64,000 nucleotides of DNA from an uncultured Sedimentitalea sp. Its GTDB lineage: Bacteria; Pseudomonadota; Alphaproteobacteria; Rhodobacterales; Rhodobacteraceae. Both the position numbers and the translations under genes were made by a program. Below the pieces are notes generated by a model. It was not told the origin of the DNA. It saw nothing but the letters and a program-made list of their open reading frames with translations, and made no database searches. The stretch lies in NCBI GenBank assembly GCA_947504115.1, contig CANNGH010000001.1, positions 682,001 through 746,000 on the forward strand, written 5' to 3'. Every line of letters starts with the position of its first letter. Positions within the stretch are counted from its first letter, which is position 1. Positions 25,870-33,526 of this stretch are shown piece after piece.

Positions 25870-27329
25870 GACGCCTGCGTGTTCCCGACACCCCCGCGCC
25901 GCAGGATTTCACCGATGCCGTCGAGGCCGTCGCGCAACTGGAACGGCTTTATACGCAAGCGACCGAGTTCCTGCGCGCCGGTTTCACCGAGACCATGGCG
26001 CTCGGCGTTCCCGAGGGTCGCATCCGCGCCTTCTATCCCGAGATCCGCCTGACGACATCGAGCTATGCGCAGGTGGATACACGGCTCAGCTTCGGACATG
26101 TGGCGGGGCCGGGCACCTATGCCACGACCGTCACGCGCCCCGACCTTTTCCGCAATTACCTGACCCAGCAGATCGGCCTGCTGATCCGCAATCACGGCCA
26201 GCCGGTCACCATCGGCCCGTCGGACACGCCGATTCCGGTGCATTTCGCGCTGGCGGACGAACCGGCCCTGACCGTGCCGCACGAGGGCGCGGCGGCGTTC
26301 ACCTTGCGCGACGTGTTCGACGTGCCCGATCTGGTCACGACCAACGACGATATCGTCAACGGCATCAACGTGACCGGCGACGGCACCGGCGCGCTGGCGC
26401 TGTTCACCGCGCAGCGCATCGATTATTCGCTGGCCCGTCTGGCGCATTACACGGCAACCGACCCGGTGCATTTCCAGAACCACGTGATGTTCACGAACTA
26501 CCAGATCTACGTTTCGGAATTCGAGGCCTATGCCCGCGCGAAGCTGGCCGATCCCGACAGCGGCTATTGCAGCTTTGTCGGCACCGACAACGTCGAGATC
26601 ACCGATGCCGAGGCACTGCTGGACGCGCCGCTGAAGCTGCCGCAGATGCCGACCTACCACCTGAAACGGCCCGACGGGTCCGGCATCACGCTGGTCAATA
26701 TCGGCGTCGGCCCGGCCAATGCCAAGACCGCGACCGACCATATCGCCGTGCTGCGCCCGCATGCCTGGCTGATGGTCGGCCATTGTGCCGGTTTGCGCCA
26801 TACCCAGACGCTCGGCGATTTCGTGCTGGCCCACGCCTATCTGCGCGAGGATCACGTTCTGGACGACGACCTGCCGCTGTGGGTGCCGATCCCGGCGCTG
26901 GCGGAAATTCAGATCGCGCTGGAGCAGGCGGTCGCCGAGGTCGCCAAGCTGGACGGGTTCGACATCAAGCGGATCATGCGCACCGGCACCGTCGCCACCA
27001 TCGCCAACCGCAACTGGGAACTGCGCGACCAGTCCGGCCCGGTGCATCGCCTGGGCCTGGGCCGCGCCATCGCGCTGGACATGGAAAGCGCGACCATCGC
27101 CGCCAACGGCTATCGCTTTCGGGTGCCGTATGGCACGCTTCTCTGCGTGTCCGACAAGCCGCTGCATGGCGAATTGAAGCTGCCGGGGATGGCGTCGGAC
27201 TTTTACAACACGCAGGTTTCGCGCCATCTGGCGATCGGATTGCGCGCGATGGAATCACTCCGCTCGATGCCGCTGCAACGGCTGCACAGCCGCAAATTGC
27301 GCTCGTTTGACGAGACCGCCTTCCTCTGA
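25866..27329 (+). CDS. amn: AMP nucleosidase
   Basis: This 487-residue enzyme hydrolyses AMP to adenine and ribose-5-phosphate. The N-terminal regulatory part covers about residues 1-170. The C-terminal nucleoside-phosphorylase-like part contains NIGVGPANAKTATDH, MVGHCAGLRHTQ and an LDMESATIAANGYRF segment with the purine-contacting Glu-Ser. The ATG overlaps the ade stop by 4 bp; a longer in-frame start inside ade is unlikely. It is the last gene before a clear terminator. Confidence 0.95.
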   Translation: MRRLRVPDTPAPQDFTDAVEAVAQLERLYTQATEFLRAGFTETMALGVPEGRIRAFYPEIRLTTSSYAQVDTRLSFGHVAGPGTYATTVTRPDLFRNYLTQQIGLLIRNHGQPVTIGPSDTPIPVHFALADEPALTVPHEGAAAFTLRDVFDVPDLVTTNDDIVNGINVTGDGTGALALFTAQRIDYSLARLAHYTATDPVHFQNHVMFTNYQIYVSEFEAYARAKLADPDSGYCSFVGTDNVEITDAEALLDAPLKLPQMPTYHLKRPDGSGITLVNIGVGPANAKTATDHIAVLRPHAWLMVGHCAGLRHTQTLGDFVLAHAYLREDHVLDDDLPLWVPIPALAEIQIALEQAVAEVAKLDGFDIKRIMRTGTVATIANRNWELRDQSGPVHRLGLGRAIALDMESATIAANGYRFRVPYGTLLCVSDKPLHGELKLPGMASDFYNTQVSRHLAIGLRAMESLRSMPLQRLHSRKLRSFDETAFL

Positions 27330-27345
27330 CCGGCGGAAAAGCCAC

Positions 27346-27372
27346 AAAAACAGCGATTATCGGCTGTTTTTC
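27346..27372 (+). terminator. Terminator after amn
   Basis: AAAAACAGC (27346-27354), 8-nt loop, GCTGTTTTT (27363-27371): a perfect 9-bp stem ending in a T run, 17 bp past the amn stop. The A-rich 5' arm would let it work on the other strand too. Confidence 0.88.
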
Positions 27373-27394
27373 ACTTGCCAGGAACCACTATTCG

Positions 27395-27416
27395 TTGTGT
27401 TCCTACACAATATAAC
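27395..27416 (+). promoter_or_regulatory. Inverted repeat abutting a -10 box before the HU gene
   Basis: TTGTGT-TCCT-ACACAA (27395-27410) is a perfect 6-bp dyad directly followed by TATAAC (27411-27416), a plausible -10. The site would overlap the core promoter, so a repressor or a cold/growth-phase regulator could act there. The HU ATG lies 55 bp downstream. Confidence 0.5.
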
Positions 27417-27470
27417 GCTAACTATCCGCATCGAGGCCCAACAGATCGGGCGGACGAAGGAGACAAGAGA

Positions 27471-27758
27471 ATGTCAAAACCGATGACCAAGACCCAGCTC
27501 GTCGCCGCACTGGCCGACGATATGGACACCGACAAGAAGACCGCCGGCGCGGCGCTGGACGCGATCACCGGCATCATCACGCGCGAGGTCAGCAATGGCG
27601 GCGCGGTGACCCTGCCTGGTGTCGGCAAGATCTATTGCCGCGAACGCCCCGAGCGGATGGTGCGCAACCCCGCCACCGGCGAGCAGTTCAAGAAAGACGC
27701 CGACAAGGTGGTCAAGATGACCATTGCCAAGGCGCTGAAGGACAGTGTGAACGACTGA
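27471..27758 (+). CDS. HU-family DNA-binding protein
   Basis: This 95-residue histone-like protein has the HU/IHF fold: MTKTQLVAALADDMDTDKKTA helices and ITGIITREVSNGGAVTLPGVGKI. The DNA-contacting arm is ERPERMVRNPATGEQ, then KVVKMTIAKALKDSV. It is slightly divergent from canonical HU (GRNPQTG arm reads MVRNPATGEQ). It bends and compacts DNA as a dimer. AAGGAG lies 9-10 nt before the ATG, and it is bounded by terminators on both sides, so it is monocistronic. Confidence 0.92.
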   Translation: MSKPMTKTQLVAALADDMDTDKKTAGAALDAITGIITREVSNGGAVTLPGVGKIYCRERPERMVRNPATGEQFKKDADKVVKMTIAKALKDSVND

Positions 27759-27781
27759 TCCGCGATCGCGCGAGAACCATG

Positions 27782-27815
27782 AAAAAGGGTCGCCCGACAG
27801 GTGCGGCCCTTTTTT
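27782..27815 (+). terminator. Terminator after the HU gene
   Basis: AAAAAGGGTCGC, a short loop, then GCGGCCCTTTTTT: a stem with one G-T pair followed by six T's, 24 bp past the HU stop. Confidence 0.88.
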
Positions 27816-27908
27816 CGTCGTGGCCGGGTGCTTGGCCTTGCGATTTGCAATGCGCTCCCGCATCCCTGTGAGAGCGGATCACGGCCGCGTTGCAGAAAGG
27901 ATCGACCG

Positions 27909-28841
27909 TTGCGCACAACCAGCGATGAGCGTCCATCCCGCGCCGCCCCCGCGGTGGATACGACCGCCATCGTCATGGGGCTGGCCTTTGCGCTGATGTG
28001 GTCTTCGGCCTTCACCTCGGCGCGGATCATCGTTCAGGATGCCTCGCCGCTGTTGTCGCTGGCGCTGCGGTTCCTGATCTCGGGGCTGCTGGGGGTCTCG
28101 ATCGCGCTCTGGATGGGCCAGACATGGCGCCTGACGCGGGGCCAGTGGCGCGCGACGATCCTGTTCGGGGTCGGGCAGAACGCCCTGTATCTGGGGCTGA
28201 ACTTCGTCGCCATGCAGACGGTCGAAGCGTCGCTCGCCGCGATCATCGCCTCGACCATGCCGCTGCTTGTGGCGGTGGCAAGCTGGCTGTTTCTGGGCGA
28301 AAAACTGCGCCTGCTGGGCATCGTCGGGCTGATCGCCGGGGCGGTCGGCGTAACGCTCATCATGGGCAGCCGGATCAGCGCCGGGGTGGATATGTATGGC
28401 GTGGTGTTATGCGGGATCGCGGCGCTGGCGCTGACCTTCGCCACGCTGATGGTACGCGGCGCGACCTCGGGGGGCAATTTCATGATGGTGGTGGGCTTGC
28501 AGATGCTGGTCGGCTCGGCGTTGCTGTTCGTGGCCGCGCCGCTGACCGAGACGCTGTTCATCAACCCGACATGGCCCCTGGCGCTGGCATTCGCCTACAC
28601 GACGCTGGTGCCGGGGCTTACGGCCACCTTTGTCTGGGTGCTGCTGCTGAACCGCATCGGGCCGGTGCGGGCGGCGACATTCCACTTCCTCAATCCGGTT
28701 TTCGGCGTTGCCATCGCCGCGATGCTGCTGGGCGAGACGCTGGGCCTGTGGGACGCGGTGGGGGTGCTGATCGTGACCGCCGGAATACTCGCGGTTCAGG
28801 TGTCGCGCCAGCGCCCGCCGGTGAAACCCGCGGATACGTGA
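27909..28841 (+). CDS. EamA/DMT-family transporter
   Basis: This inner-membrane protein of about 310 residues has ten hydrophobic segments in two EamA repeats (GLAFALMWSSAFTSARI starts repeat 1; PGLTATFVWVLLLNRIGPV lies in repeat 2). The substrate is unknown. The long in-frame ATG at 27801 lies inside the HU terminator, so the TTG at 27909, with AAAGGA 8-9 nt upstream, is the likelier start. It stands alone between HU and msrBA. Confidence 0.82.
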   Translation: MRTTSDERPSRAAPAVDTTAIVMGLAFALMWSSAFTSARIIVQDASPLLSLALRFLISGLLGVSIALWMGQTWRLTRGQWRATILFGVGQNALYLGLNFVAMQTVEASLAAIIASTMPLLVAVASWLFLGEKLRLLGIVGLIAGAVGVTLIMGSRISAGVDMYGVVLCGIAALALTFATLMVRGATSGGNFMMVVGLQMLVGSALLFVAAPLTETLFINPTWPLALAFAYTTLVPGLTATFVWVLLLNRIGPVRAATFHFLNPVFGVAIAAMLLGETLGLWDAVGVLIVTAGILAVQVSRQRPPVKPADT

Positions 28842-28921
28842 CCGACCGGGGTGAAATAAACCGTTGATTTCGGCGCGTGCGAGACAAATATGGGAATGAA
28901 GCCCCCGAGATGAGGACCGCC

Positions 28922-29371
28922 ATGACACGCTACACGAAATCTCCCGACGCCATCGCCGCATTGTCGCCCGAGGAATACCATGTCACCCAGGAAAGCGGAA
29001 CGGAACGTCCCGGCACCGGCAAGCTGCTGAACAACACCGAGCCGGGCATCTACGTCGACATCGTATCCGGCGAGCCGCTGTTCGCCAGTTCCGACAAGTT
29101 CGAATCCGGCTGCGGCTGGCCCAGCTTCACCAAACCCATCGAACCGGCCCATGTCGCCGAATTGCAGGATCGCAGCCTCGGCATGGTCCGCACCGAGGTG
29201 CGCAGCACCCATGGCGACAGCCATCTGGGCCATGTGTTTCCGGACGGTCCGCGCGACCGGGGCGGATTGCGCTATTGCATCAACTCGGCCTCGCTGCGAT
29301 TCATCCATCGTGACGACATGCAGGTCGAGGGCTACGGCGACTATCTCGATCAAGTGGAGGATGTGGCATGA
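28922..29371 (+). CDS. msrB: Peptide methionine-(R)-S-oxide reductase
   Basis: This 149-residue enzyme reduces the R epimer of methionine sulfoxide. GCGWPSF lies mid-protein, and the catalytic Cys is in [11 protein letters not shown] near residue 124. The CxxC pairs that bind zinc in E. coli-type MsrB are absent (SGEPLFASS at the first site), so this is the zinc-free form. Its stop overlaps msrA by 4 bp. ATG 28922 was chosen, with TGAGGA 5 nt upstream. Confidence 0.95.
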   Translation: MTRYTKSPDAIAALSPEEYHVTQESGTERPGTGKLLNNTEPGIYVDIVSGEPLFASSDKFESGCGWPSFTKPIEPAHVAELQDRSLGMVRTEVRSTHGDSHLGHVFPDGPRDRGGLRYCINSASLRFIHRDDMQVEGYGDYLDQVEDVA

Positions 29372-29877
29372 CCAAGACCGAACGCGCCGTTCTGGCCGGG
29401 GGCTGTTTCTGGGGGATGCAGGATCTGATCCGCAAACGCCCCGGTGTGCTGAAAACCCGTGTCGGATATACCGGCGGCAACACGCCGAACGCGACCTATC
29501 GCGACCACGGCGCCCATGCCGAGGGGATCGAGATCATCTATGACCCATCGGTCGTCACATACCGCGATATCCTGGAGCTGTTTTTCCAGATCCATGATCC
29601 GACGACGCTGAACCGGCAGGGCAACGATATCGGGATCAGCTACAGATCGGCGATCTACTATGTCGACGACGCGCAGAAACAGGTGGCGCTGGACACCATC
29701 GCCGATGTCGACGCATCCGGTCTCTGGCCCGGCAAGGTCGTGACCGAGGTCAAACCTGCGGGCGATTTCTGGGAGGCCGAGCCGGAACATCAGGATTATC
29801 TCGAGCGCAACCCCGACGGCTATACCTGCCATTTCCCCCGACCGGACTGGGTTCTTCCCAAGCGAAAGGCGTCCTGA
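29368..29877 (+). CDS. msrA: Peptide methionine-(S)-S-oxide reductase
   Basis: This 169-residue enzyme reduces the S epimer of methionine sulfoxide using thioredoxin. The catalytic Cys is in [11 protein letters not shown] at about residue 13. [23 protein letters not shown] and [13 protein letters not shown](I)SYRSAIYY are the family's conserved segments. Together with MsrB it repairs both diastereomers of oxidised methionine. It ends 3 bp from the convergent queG. Confidence 0.96.
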   Translation: MTKTERAVLAGGCFWGMQDLIRKRPGVLKTRVGYTGGNTPNATYRDHGAHAEGIEIIYDPSVVTYRDILELFFQIHDPTTLNRQGNDIGISYRSAIYYVDDAQKQVALDTIADVDASGLWPGKVVTEVKPAGDFWEAEPEHQDYLERNPDGYTCHFPRPDWVLPKRKAS

Positions 29878-29880
29878 GGC

Positions 29881-30918
29881 TCAGCCCCGCAGGCGCGCCA
29901 CGGCCCAGCGGGCCGCATCCGCGACGGCCGCGTCGGGATCGCCGGTCAGGCGCTGCGCCACGGCGGTCAACGTCGCATCGCCGGAATTGCCGATGGCGTA
30001 AAGCACGTTGCGCACGAGCCGGTCGCGCCCGATCCGCTTGATCGGCGAACCCGAGAACAAAGCGCGGAACGCGGCGTCGTCCAGCATCGCCAGTTCGGCC
30101 AGTTTCGGCGCCAGCAGATCCTCGCGCGCGGCATACCGCATGTCACTGGCCGCGACGGCGAACTTGTTCCAGGGGCAGGCGGCCAAACAATCATCGCAGC
30201 CATAGATGCGGTTGCCCATCCTGGCCCGCAACTCCTCGTCCACAGGGCCTTTGTGCTCGATCGTCAGATAGGAAATACAGCGCGTCGCATCCAGTTTCCA
30301 GGGCGCGGGAAAGGCATCGGTCGGGCAGGCATCCAGACAGGCGCGGCAGGATCCGCAATGGTCCATCTCGGGCGCATCTGCGGGCAGGTCCAGCGTGGTG
30401 AAGATCGAACCGATGAACGCCCAATTGCCCCAGTCGCGGCTCAGCAGGTTGGTATGCTTGCCCTGCCAGCCCAGCCCCGCCGCCTGACCCAGCGGCTTTT
30501 CCGGCACCGGCGCCGTATCGACAAAGACCTTGACCTGCGGCCCCTCATCCGCGCTTTCGGCGATCAGCCAGCGCGCCAGCCGTTTCAGCCGCTTCTTGAC
30601 CAGATCGTGATAATCCCGGTTCTGCGCATAGACCGAAATCGCGCCGCGATCGCGCCGCCTCAGAATGGCGCGCGGATCATGCTCGGGCGCATAGCTTTCG
30701 GCCAGCATGATGACCGACCGCGCTTCGGGCCAGAGCGCGTGCGGATCGCCGCGCCAATGGCTGCGTTCCTGCAACCAGCCCATTTGCCCGTGATAACCCG
30801 CCTCCAGGAACGCCTCCAGCCGCGCCGGCACCTCGGGCACGTCCCAGGGCCGGCAGATCCGGCAGGAAACGAACCCTTCGGCCAGGGCTTGCTGCACCAG
30901 CCGTTGCTTCAGCGCCAT
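29881..30918 (-). CDS. queG: Epoxyqueuosine reductase
   Basis: This cobalamin- and iron-sulfur-dependent enzyme of about 345 residues makes the last step of queuosine synthesis on tRNA. Two 4Fe-4S motifs are seen: [12 protein letters not shown] and [10 protein letters not shown]. The B12 domain precedes them ([34 protein letters not shown]), and a HEAT-like tail follows. ATG 30918 is preferred over GTG 30936 because the six extra residues come from copy D of the dispersed element. It follows a GST gene in the same direction. Confidence 0.95.
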   Translation of the reverse strand: MALKQRLVQQALAEGFVSCRICRPWDVPEVPARLEAFLEAGYHGQMGWLQERSHWRGDPHALWPEARSVIMLAESYAPEHDPRAILRRRDRGAISVYAQNRDYHDLVKKRLKRLARWLIAESADEGPQVKVFVDTAPVPEKPLGQAAGLGWQGKHTNLLSRDWGNWAFIGSIFTTLDLPADAPEMDHCGSCRACLDACPTDAFPAPWKLDATRCISYLTIEHKGPVDEELRARMGNRIYGCDDCLAACPWNKFAVAASDMRYAAREDLLAPKLAELAMLDDAAFRALFSGSPIKRIGRDRLVRNVLYAIGNSGDATLTAVAQRLTGDPDAAVADAARWAVARLRG

Positions 30919-30920
30919 GT

Positions 30921-30986
30921 CTTCTTTCTGGTTCACAATACCCTCGGGGGGAATCGCCGCAGGCGATGGGGGGCGGACAGCCCCCC
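30921..30986 (-). repeat. Copy D of the TATTTG/AAGAAG intergenic element
   Basis: On the minus strand, 17 nt after the GST stop: hairpin GGGGGGC-TGTCC-GCCCCCC, hairpin ATCGCC-TGC-GGCGAT, then CCCCCGAGGGTATTGTG and AACCAGAAAGAAG. The AAGAAG tail ends 2 nt before the queG ATG and may serve as its ribosome site. Confidence 0.7.
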
Positions 30987-31002
30987 GCTACGCCACCTGA
31001 CC

Positions 31003-31668
31003 TCAGAAATCCAGATCGGCGTAATGCGGTGGCGGGCGGAATCCGGGGATCTGGTCGGCAAGAATCGCGCGGAAGGCCGGGCGCGACTTGATCTTGGCAT
31101 ACCAGTCCTTGACCACCGATGACCGGTTCCAGTCGACATCGCTGATATAGTCGAGCGAGGACAGGTGCGCGGCGGCGGCGAAATCCGCCAGCGTCATGGT
31201 GTCGCCGGCCAGCCAGCGGCGATGGTCCAGCAGCCAGGCCATGTAATCCAGATGATACTTGATCGCCTTGGCGCCGTCCTTGACGTTGCGGCTGTCGGGA
31301 TAGCCCGAGCCCATGACCTTCTTGTTGACGCGCTCGTAAAGCAGTTTCGACGTGACCTCGTGATGGAACTTGTCGTCGAACCAGCCCACCAGACGGCGCA
31401 CCTCGAACCGGCCATTGGCGTCTTTCGGCATCAAGGGCGGCTCGGGGCGGGTTTCCTCGATATATTCGCAGATCGCCGTGCTTTCGGCCATCAGCTTGCC
31501 GTCCAGCTTGATCACCGGCACCTTGGCGGCGGGGTTGCGGCGCAGGAAATCGGGGTCCTGTTCCCAATACCGTTCCTCGACCAGTTCCACCTCGATCTTC
31601 TTTTCGGCGAGAGACAGCCGCACCTTGCGGCAAAAGGGCGAAAGCGGGACATGAAACAGGCGGGCCAT
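31003..31668 (-). CDS. Glutathione S-transferase family protein
   Basis: The 221-residue cytosolic protein opens with ARLFHVPLSPFCRKVRLSLAE, a thioredoxin-like N-terminal domain with Ser and Cys near the usual activation site. NPAAKVPVIKLDG and ESTAICEYIEE (glutathione contact) follow, then a helical C-terminal half with GDTMTLADFAAAA. It is a different subgroup from the GST at 3.9 kb. The ATG at 31668 is chosen where homology starts; its ribosome site is weak. Substrate unknown. Confidence 0.88.
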   Translation of the reverse strand: MARLFHVPLSPFCRKVRLSLAEKKIEVELVEERYWEQDPDFLRRNPAAKVPVIKLDGKLMAESTAICEYIEETRPEPPLMPKDANGRFEVRRLVGWFDDKFHHEVTSKLLYERVNKKVMGSGYPDSRNVKDGAKAIKYHLDYMAWLLDHRRWLAGDTMTLADFAAAAHLSSLDYISDVDWNRSSVVKDWYAKIKSRPAFRAILADQIPGFRPPPHYADLDF

Positions 31669-31724
31669 GGAGTTCCGGAAATCAATGAACGTTTCCCACT
31701 CCATGCCCTGCATGGCGGGGTTTT

Positions 31725-32453
31725 TCAATCCTCGAAACAGGCCGCGCGACCATCTGCGCGAATCGTGGCCGCCCCGGACATGATCGCACCGGCGCGCCGG
31801 TTCATCCAGGCGGTGGGCCTGCCGGGCGTGCGGTCGCGCGGATCGGGCAGGGTGGCGGCCAGCAAGGCCGCCTGCCGGGGGGTCAGTTGGTCCGCGCCGA
31901 CGCCGAAATGATGCCGCGCCGCCGCCTCGACGCCGAAGACGCCCGGACCCATCTCGGCGACGTTCAGATAGACCTCGATGATGCGCCGCTTGGGCCAGAT
32001 CATCTCGACCGCAGGGGTGATCGCGGTTTCCAGCGCCTTGCGCAACCAGCTGCGGCCCTGCCAGAGGAACACGTTCTTGACCACCTGCTGGCTGATCGTC
32101 GAGCCGCCGCGCCGCCCGCCCTGTTCCATTGCAGCGCGGATCGCGGCCACGTCAAACCCCCAATGCAGGCAGAAATCGGCATCCTCGGCGGCCACCGCCG
32201 AGCGCGCCATGACCGGCGCGATGTTCTCGATCGCGACCCATTGCCGCTCGACCTGTCCCAGACGGCGTTTTTCCGACAGGATCGTATGGGTGGTCGGCGG
32301 GTTCACCACCGAAAACAGCACGATCAACGCCAGCGTGAGCACGACCAGCACAATCGCACCGCGCACGAGGACATTGCGAAGCCACCGCAGGGGCCTAACC
32401 CGCCCTTGGCGTTTCGCTTTCTTCTTCTTTCGTGATTTCGCCGTCGCTGCCAT
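31725..32453 (-). CDS. mtgA: Monofunctional peptidoglycan transglycosylase
   Basis: This 242-residue inner-membrane enzyme polymerises lipid II glycan strands. A lysine/arginine-rich cytoplasmic start (residues 2-30) and one membrane helix (about 32-52) precede a family 51 glycosyltransferase domain. That domain has EDADFCLHWGFD (catalytic Glu), RGGSTISQQVVKNVFLW and the WPKRRIIEVYLNVAEMGPGVFG motif. UppP, which recycles its lipid carrier, lies 8 kb away. Confidence 0.95.
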   Translation of the reverse strand: MAATAKSRKKKKAKRQGRVRPLRWLRNVLVRGAIVLVVLTLALIVLFSVVNPPTTHTILSEKRRLGQVERQWVAIENIAPVMARSAVAAEDADFCLHWGFDVAAIRAAMEQGGRRGGSTISQQVVKNVFLWQGRSWLRKALETAITPAVEMIWPKRRIIEVYLNVAEMGPGVFGVEAAARHHFGVGADQLTPRQAALLAATLPDPRDRTPGRPTAWMNRRAGAIMSGAATIRADGRAACFED

Positions 32454-32500
32454 GGATCAGCTATAGGCTGTGCCCGCAGGACAAAAAACCCCCGACGCGA

Positions 32501-32872
32501 TCAGGACGAACAGGCCCAGACGCGGATGTGGCAATCGCGCCCGTTTCCGCTGCAATGCCCCAGCGCGCCCGATTGGGCGGCCTGACGCGTGCCGCCGGTG
32601 GCCCAGCCCCACGCCCCGTTGCCGCCCGTGGCGATGGCGCCGCAGGAATTGTAGAAGGTCCGCACCCTGTCGCAGGCCCCGCCGCAGCCCTCCAGCGCGA
32701 CGTCGTGGGCGTTTCGTTCGGTCACATGGCTGTAGGCATACCCGCTCGCGCCGTTCGGGCCGGTCGCGACCGCGCCCCAGCAATATTCATACCCGCATTG
32801 CCCCGCGCTTGCCGCGCCGGTCATGGCGATCCACGCCGCCAGTGCCGCAAGCGGATGTTTCAGCCGTTTCAT
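32501..32872 (-). CDS. Small secreted Cys-rich protein (DUF4189-like)
   Basis: This 123-residue protein has a signal peptide (basic start, hydrophobic to about residue 22, GAASAG site). The mature region holds two similar halves: WGAVATGPNGASGYAYS and CGAIATGGNGAWGWATG. Eight cysteines in the mature part suggest disulfides. The repeats resemble the DUF4189 family, of unknown function. The ATG has GGGGGAG about 9 nt upstream. It is probably periplasmic; no operon partner is obvious. Confidence 0.7.
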   Translation of the reverse strand: MKRLKHPLAALAAWIAMTGAASAGQCGYEYCWGAVATGPNGASGYAYSHVTERNAHDVALEGCGGACDRVRTFYNSCGAIATGGNGAWGWATGGTRQAAQSGALGHCSGNGRDCHIRVWACSS

Positions 32873-32939
32873 CGACCATTCTCCCCCTGACCGTCTGCAT
32901 TCACCCTGCCACGCAACCGACGCGCGCGGCAAGGCGCGG

Positions 32940-33452
32940 TCAGGCCGGCGCCGTGCCCGGCGGAATTTCGTTCAGCAGCTTTTGCAAGCGGGCCTCGTCC
33001 TCGGGCGTCAGGGGCGACTGGATCACCTTGCCGACACGGTCGAAACCGCGCACGGTGTCCAGGAATGCCTCGTTATCCATCTTGCGCACCCACAGGCAGA
33101 GGGCGGAACTGCCTGGACCCATGGCCTGTGCGATCTCCTCGAGAAACGCGCGGTCCAGACCTGGATCGCGCTCGCGTGCCATCAGCGCACCTGTCGCCGC
33201 GCCGACGGCCGCCCCTGCAAGCGGCATCAGGAAGGCCGCACCCAGAACCAGCCCCCAGACCGAGCCGCCAACGGCCTGCGCCAGGGGCACGTTGACCGGG
33301 CCGCGCAGGGTGACATCGCCATCGGCATCCCGGGTGACGACGCGGGTGTCCTGGGTTTCAAGGCGCATGTCGCGGCGCAATCCGGCCAAGGCCTCGTCAA
33401 AGGCGAAGGCGGCTTTTTCGTCCTCGAACGTGACGATCAACAGGTCTGACAC
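32940..33452 (-). CDS. DUF1269-like membrane-associated protein
   Basis: This 170-residue protein begins with SDLLIVTFEDEKAAFAFDEAL (ferredoxin-like half). A glycine/alanine-rich hydrophobic hairpin (about residues 68-92, GLVLGAAFLMPLAGAAVGAATGAL) follows, then a soluble tail. This layout is that of DUF1269 proteins. The start is GTG 33452, with GGAG 8 nt upstream; no ATG fits. Function unknown. It lies 74 bp downstream of gltB in the same direction. Confidence 0.72.
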   Translation of the reverse strand: MSDLLIVTFEDEKAAFAFDEALAGLRRDMRLETQDTRVVTRDADGDVTLRGPVNVPLAQAVGGSVWGLVLGAAFLMPLAGAAVGAATGALMARERDPGLDRAFLEEIAQAMGPGSSALCLWVRKMDNEAFLDTVRGFDRVGKVIQSPLTPEDEARLQKLLNEIPPGTAPA

Positions 33453-33526
33453 AGGCGGTCTCCGAAAAACAGGATGCAATGGGGTGAAACGCGGGCCATG
33501 CCGAAGCGGTTCCGCAGGATGTGCGA

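Noticed and set aside
27801-27908. In-frame ATG start 36 codons upstream in the second EamA transporter
   Set aside because: It begins inside the HU terminator hairpin and the extension is Arg/Cys-rich with no membrane character; the TTG at 27909 has a ribosome site.
30919-30936. GTG start of queG six codons upstream of the ATG
   Set aside because: Those codons are copy D of the dispersed element, so conservation there reflects the repeat and not the protein.
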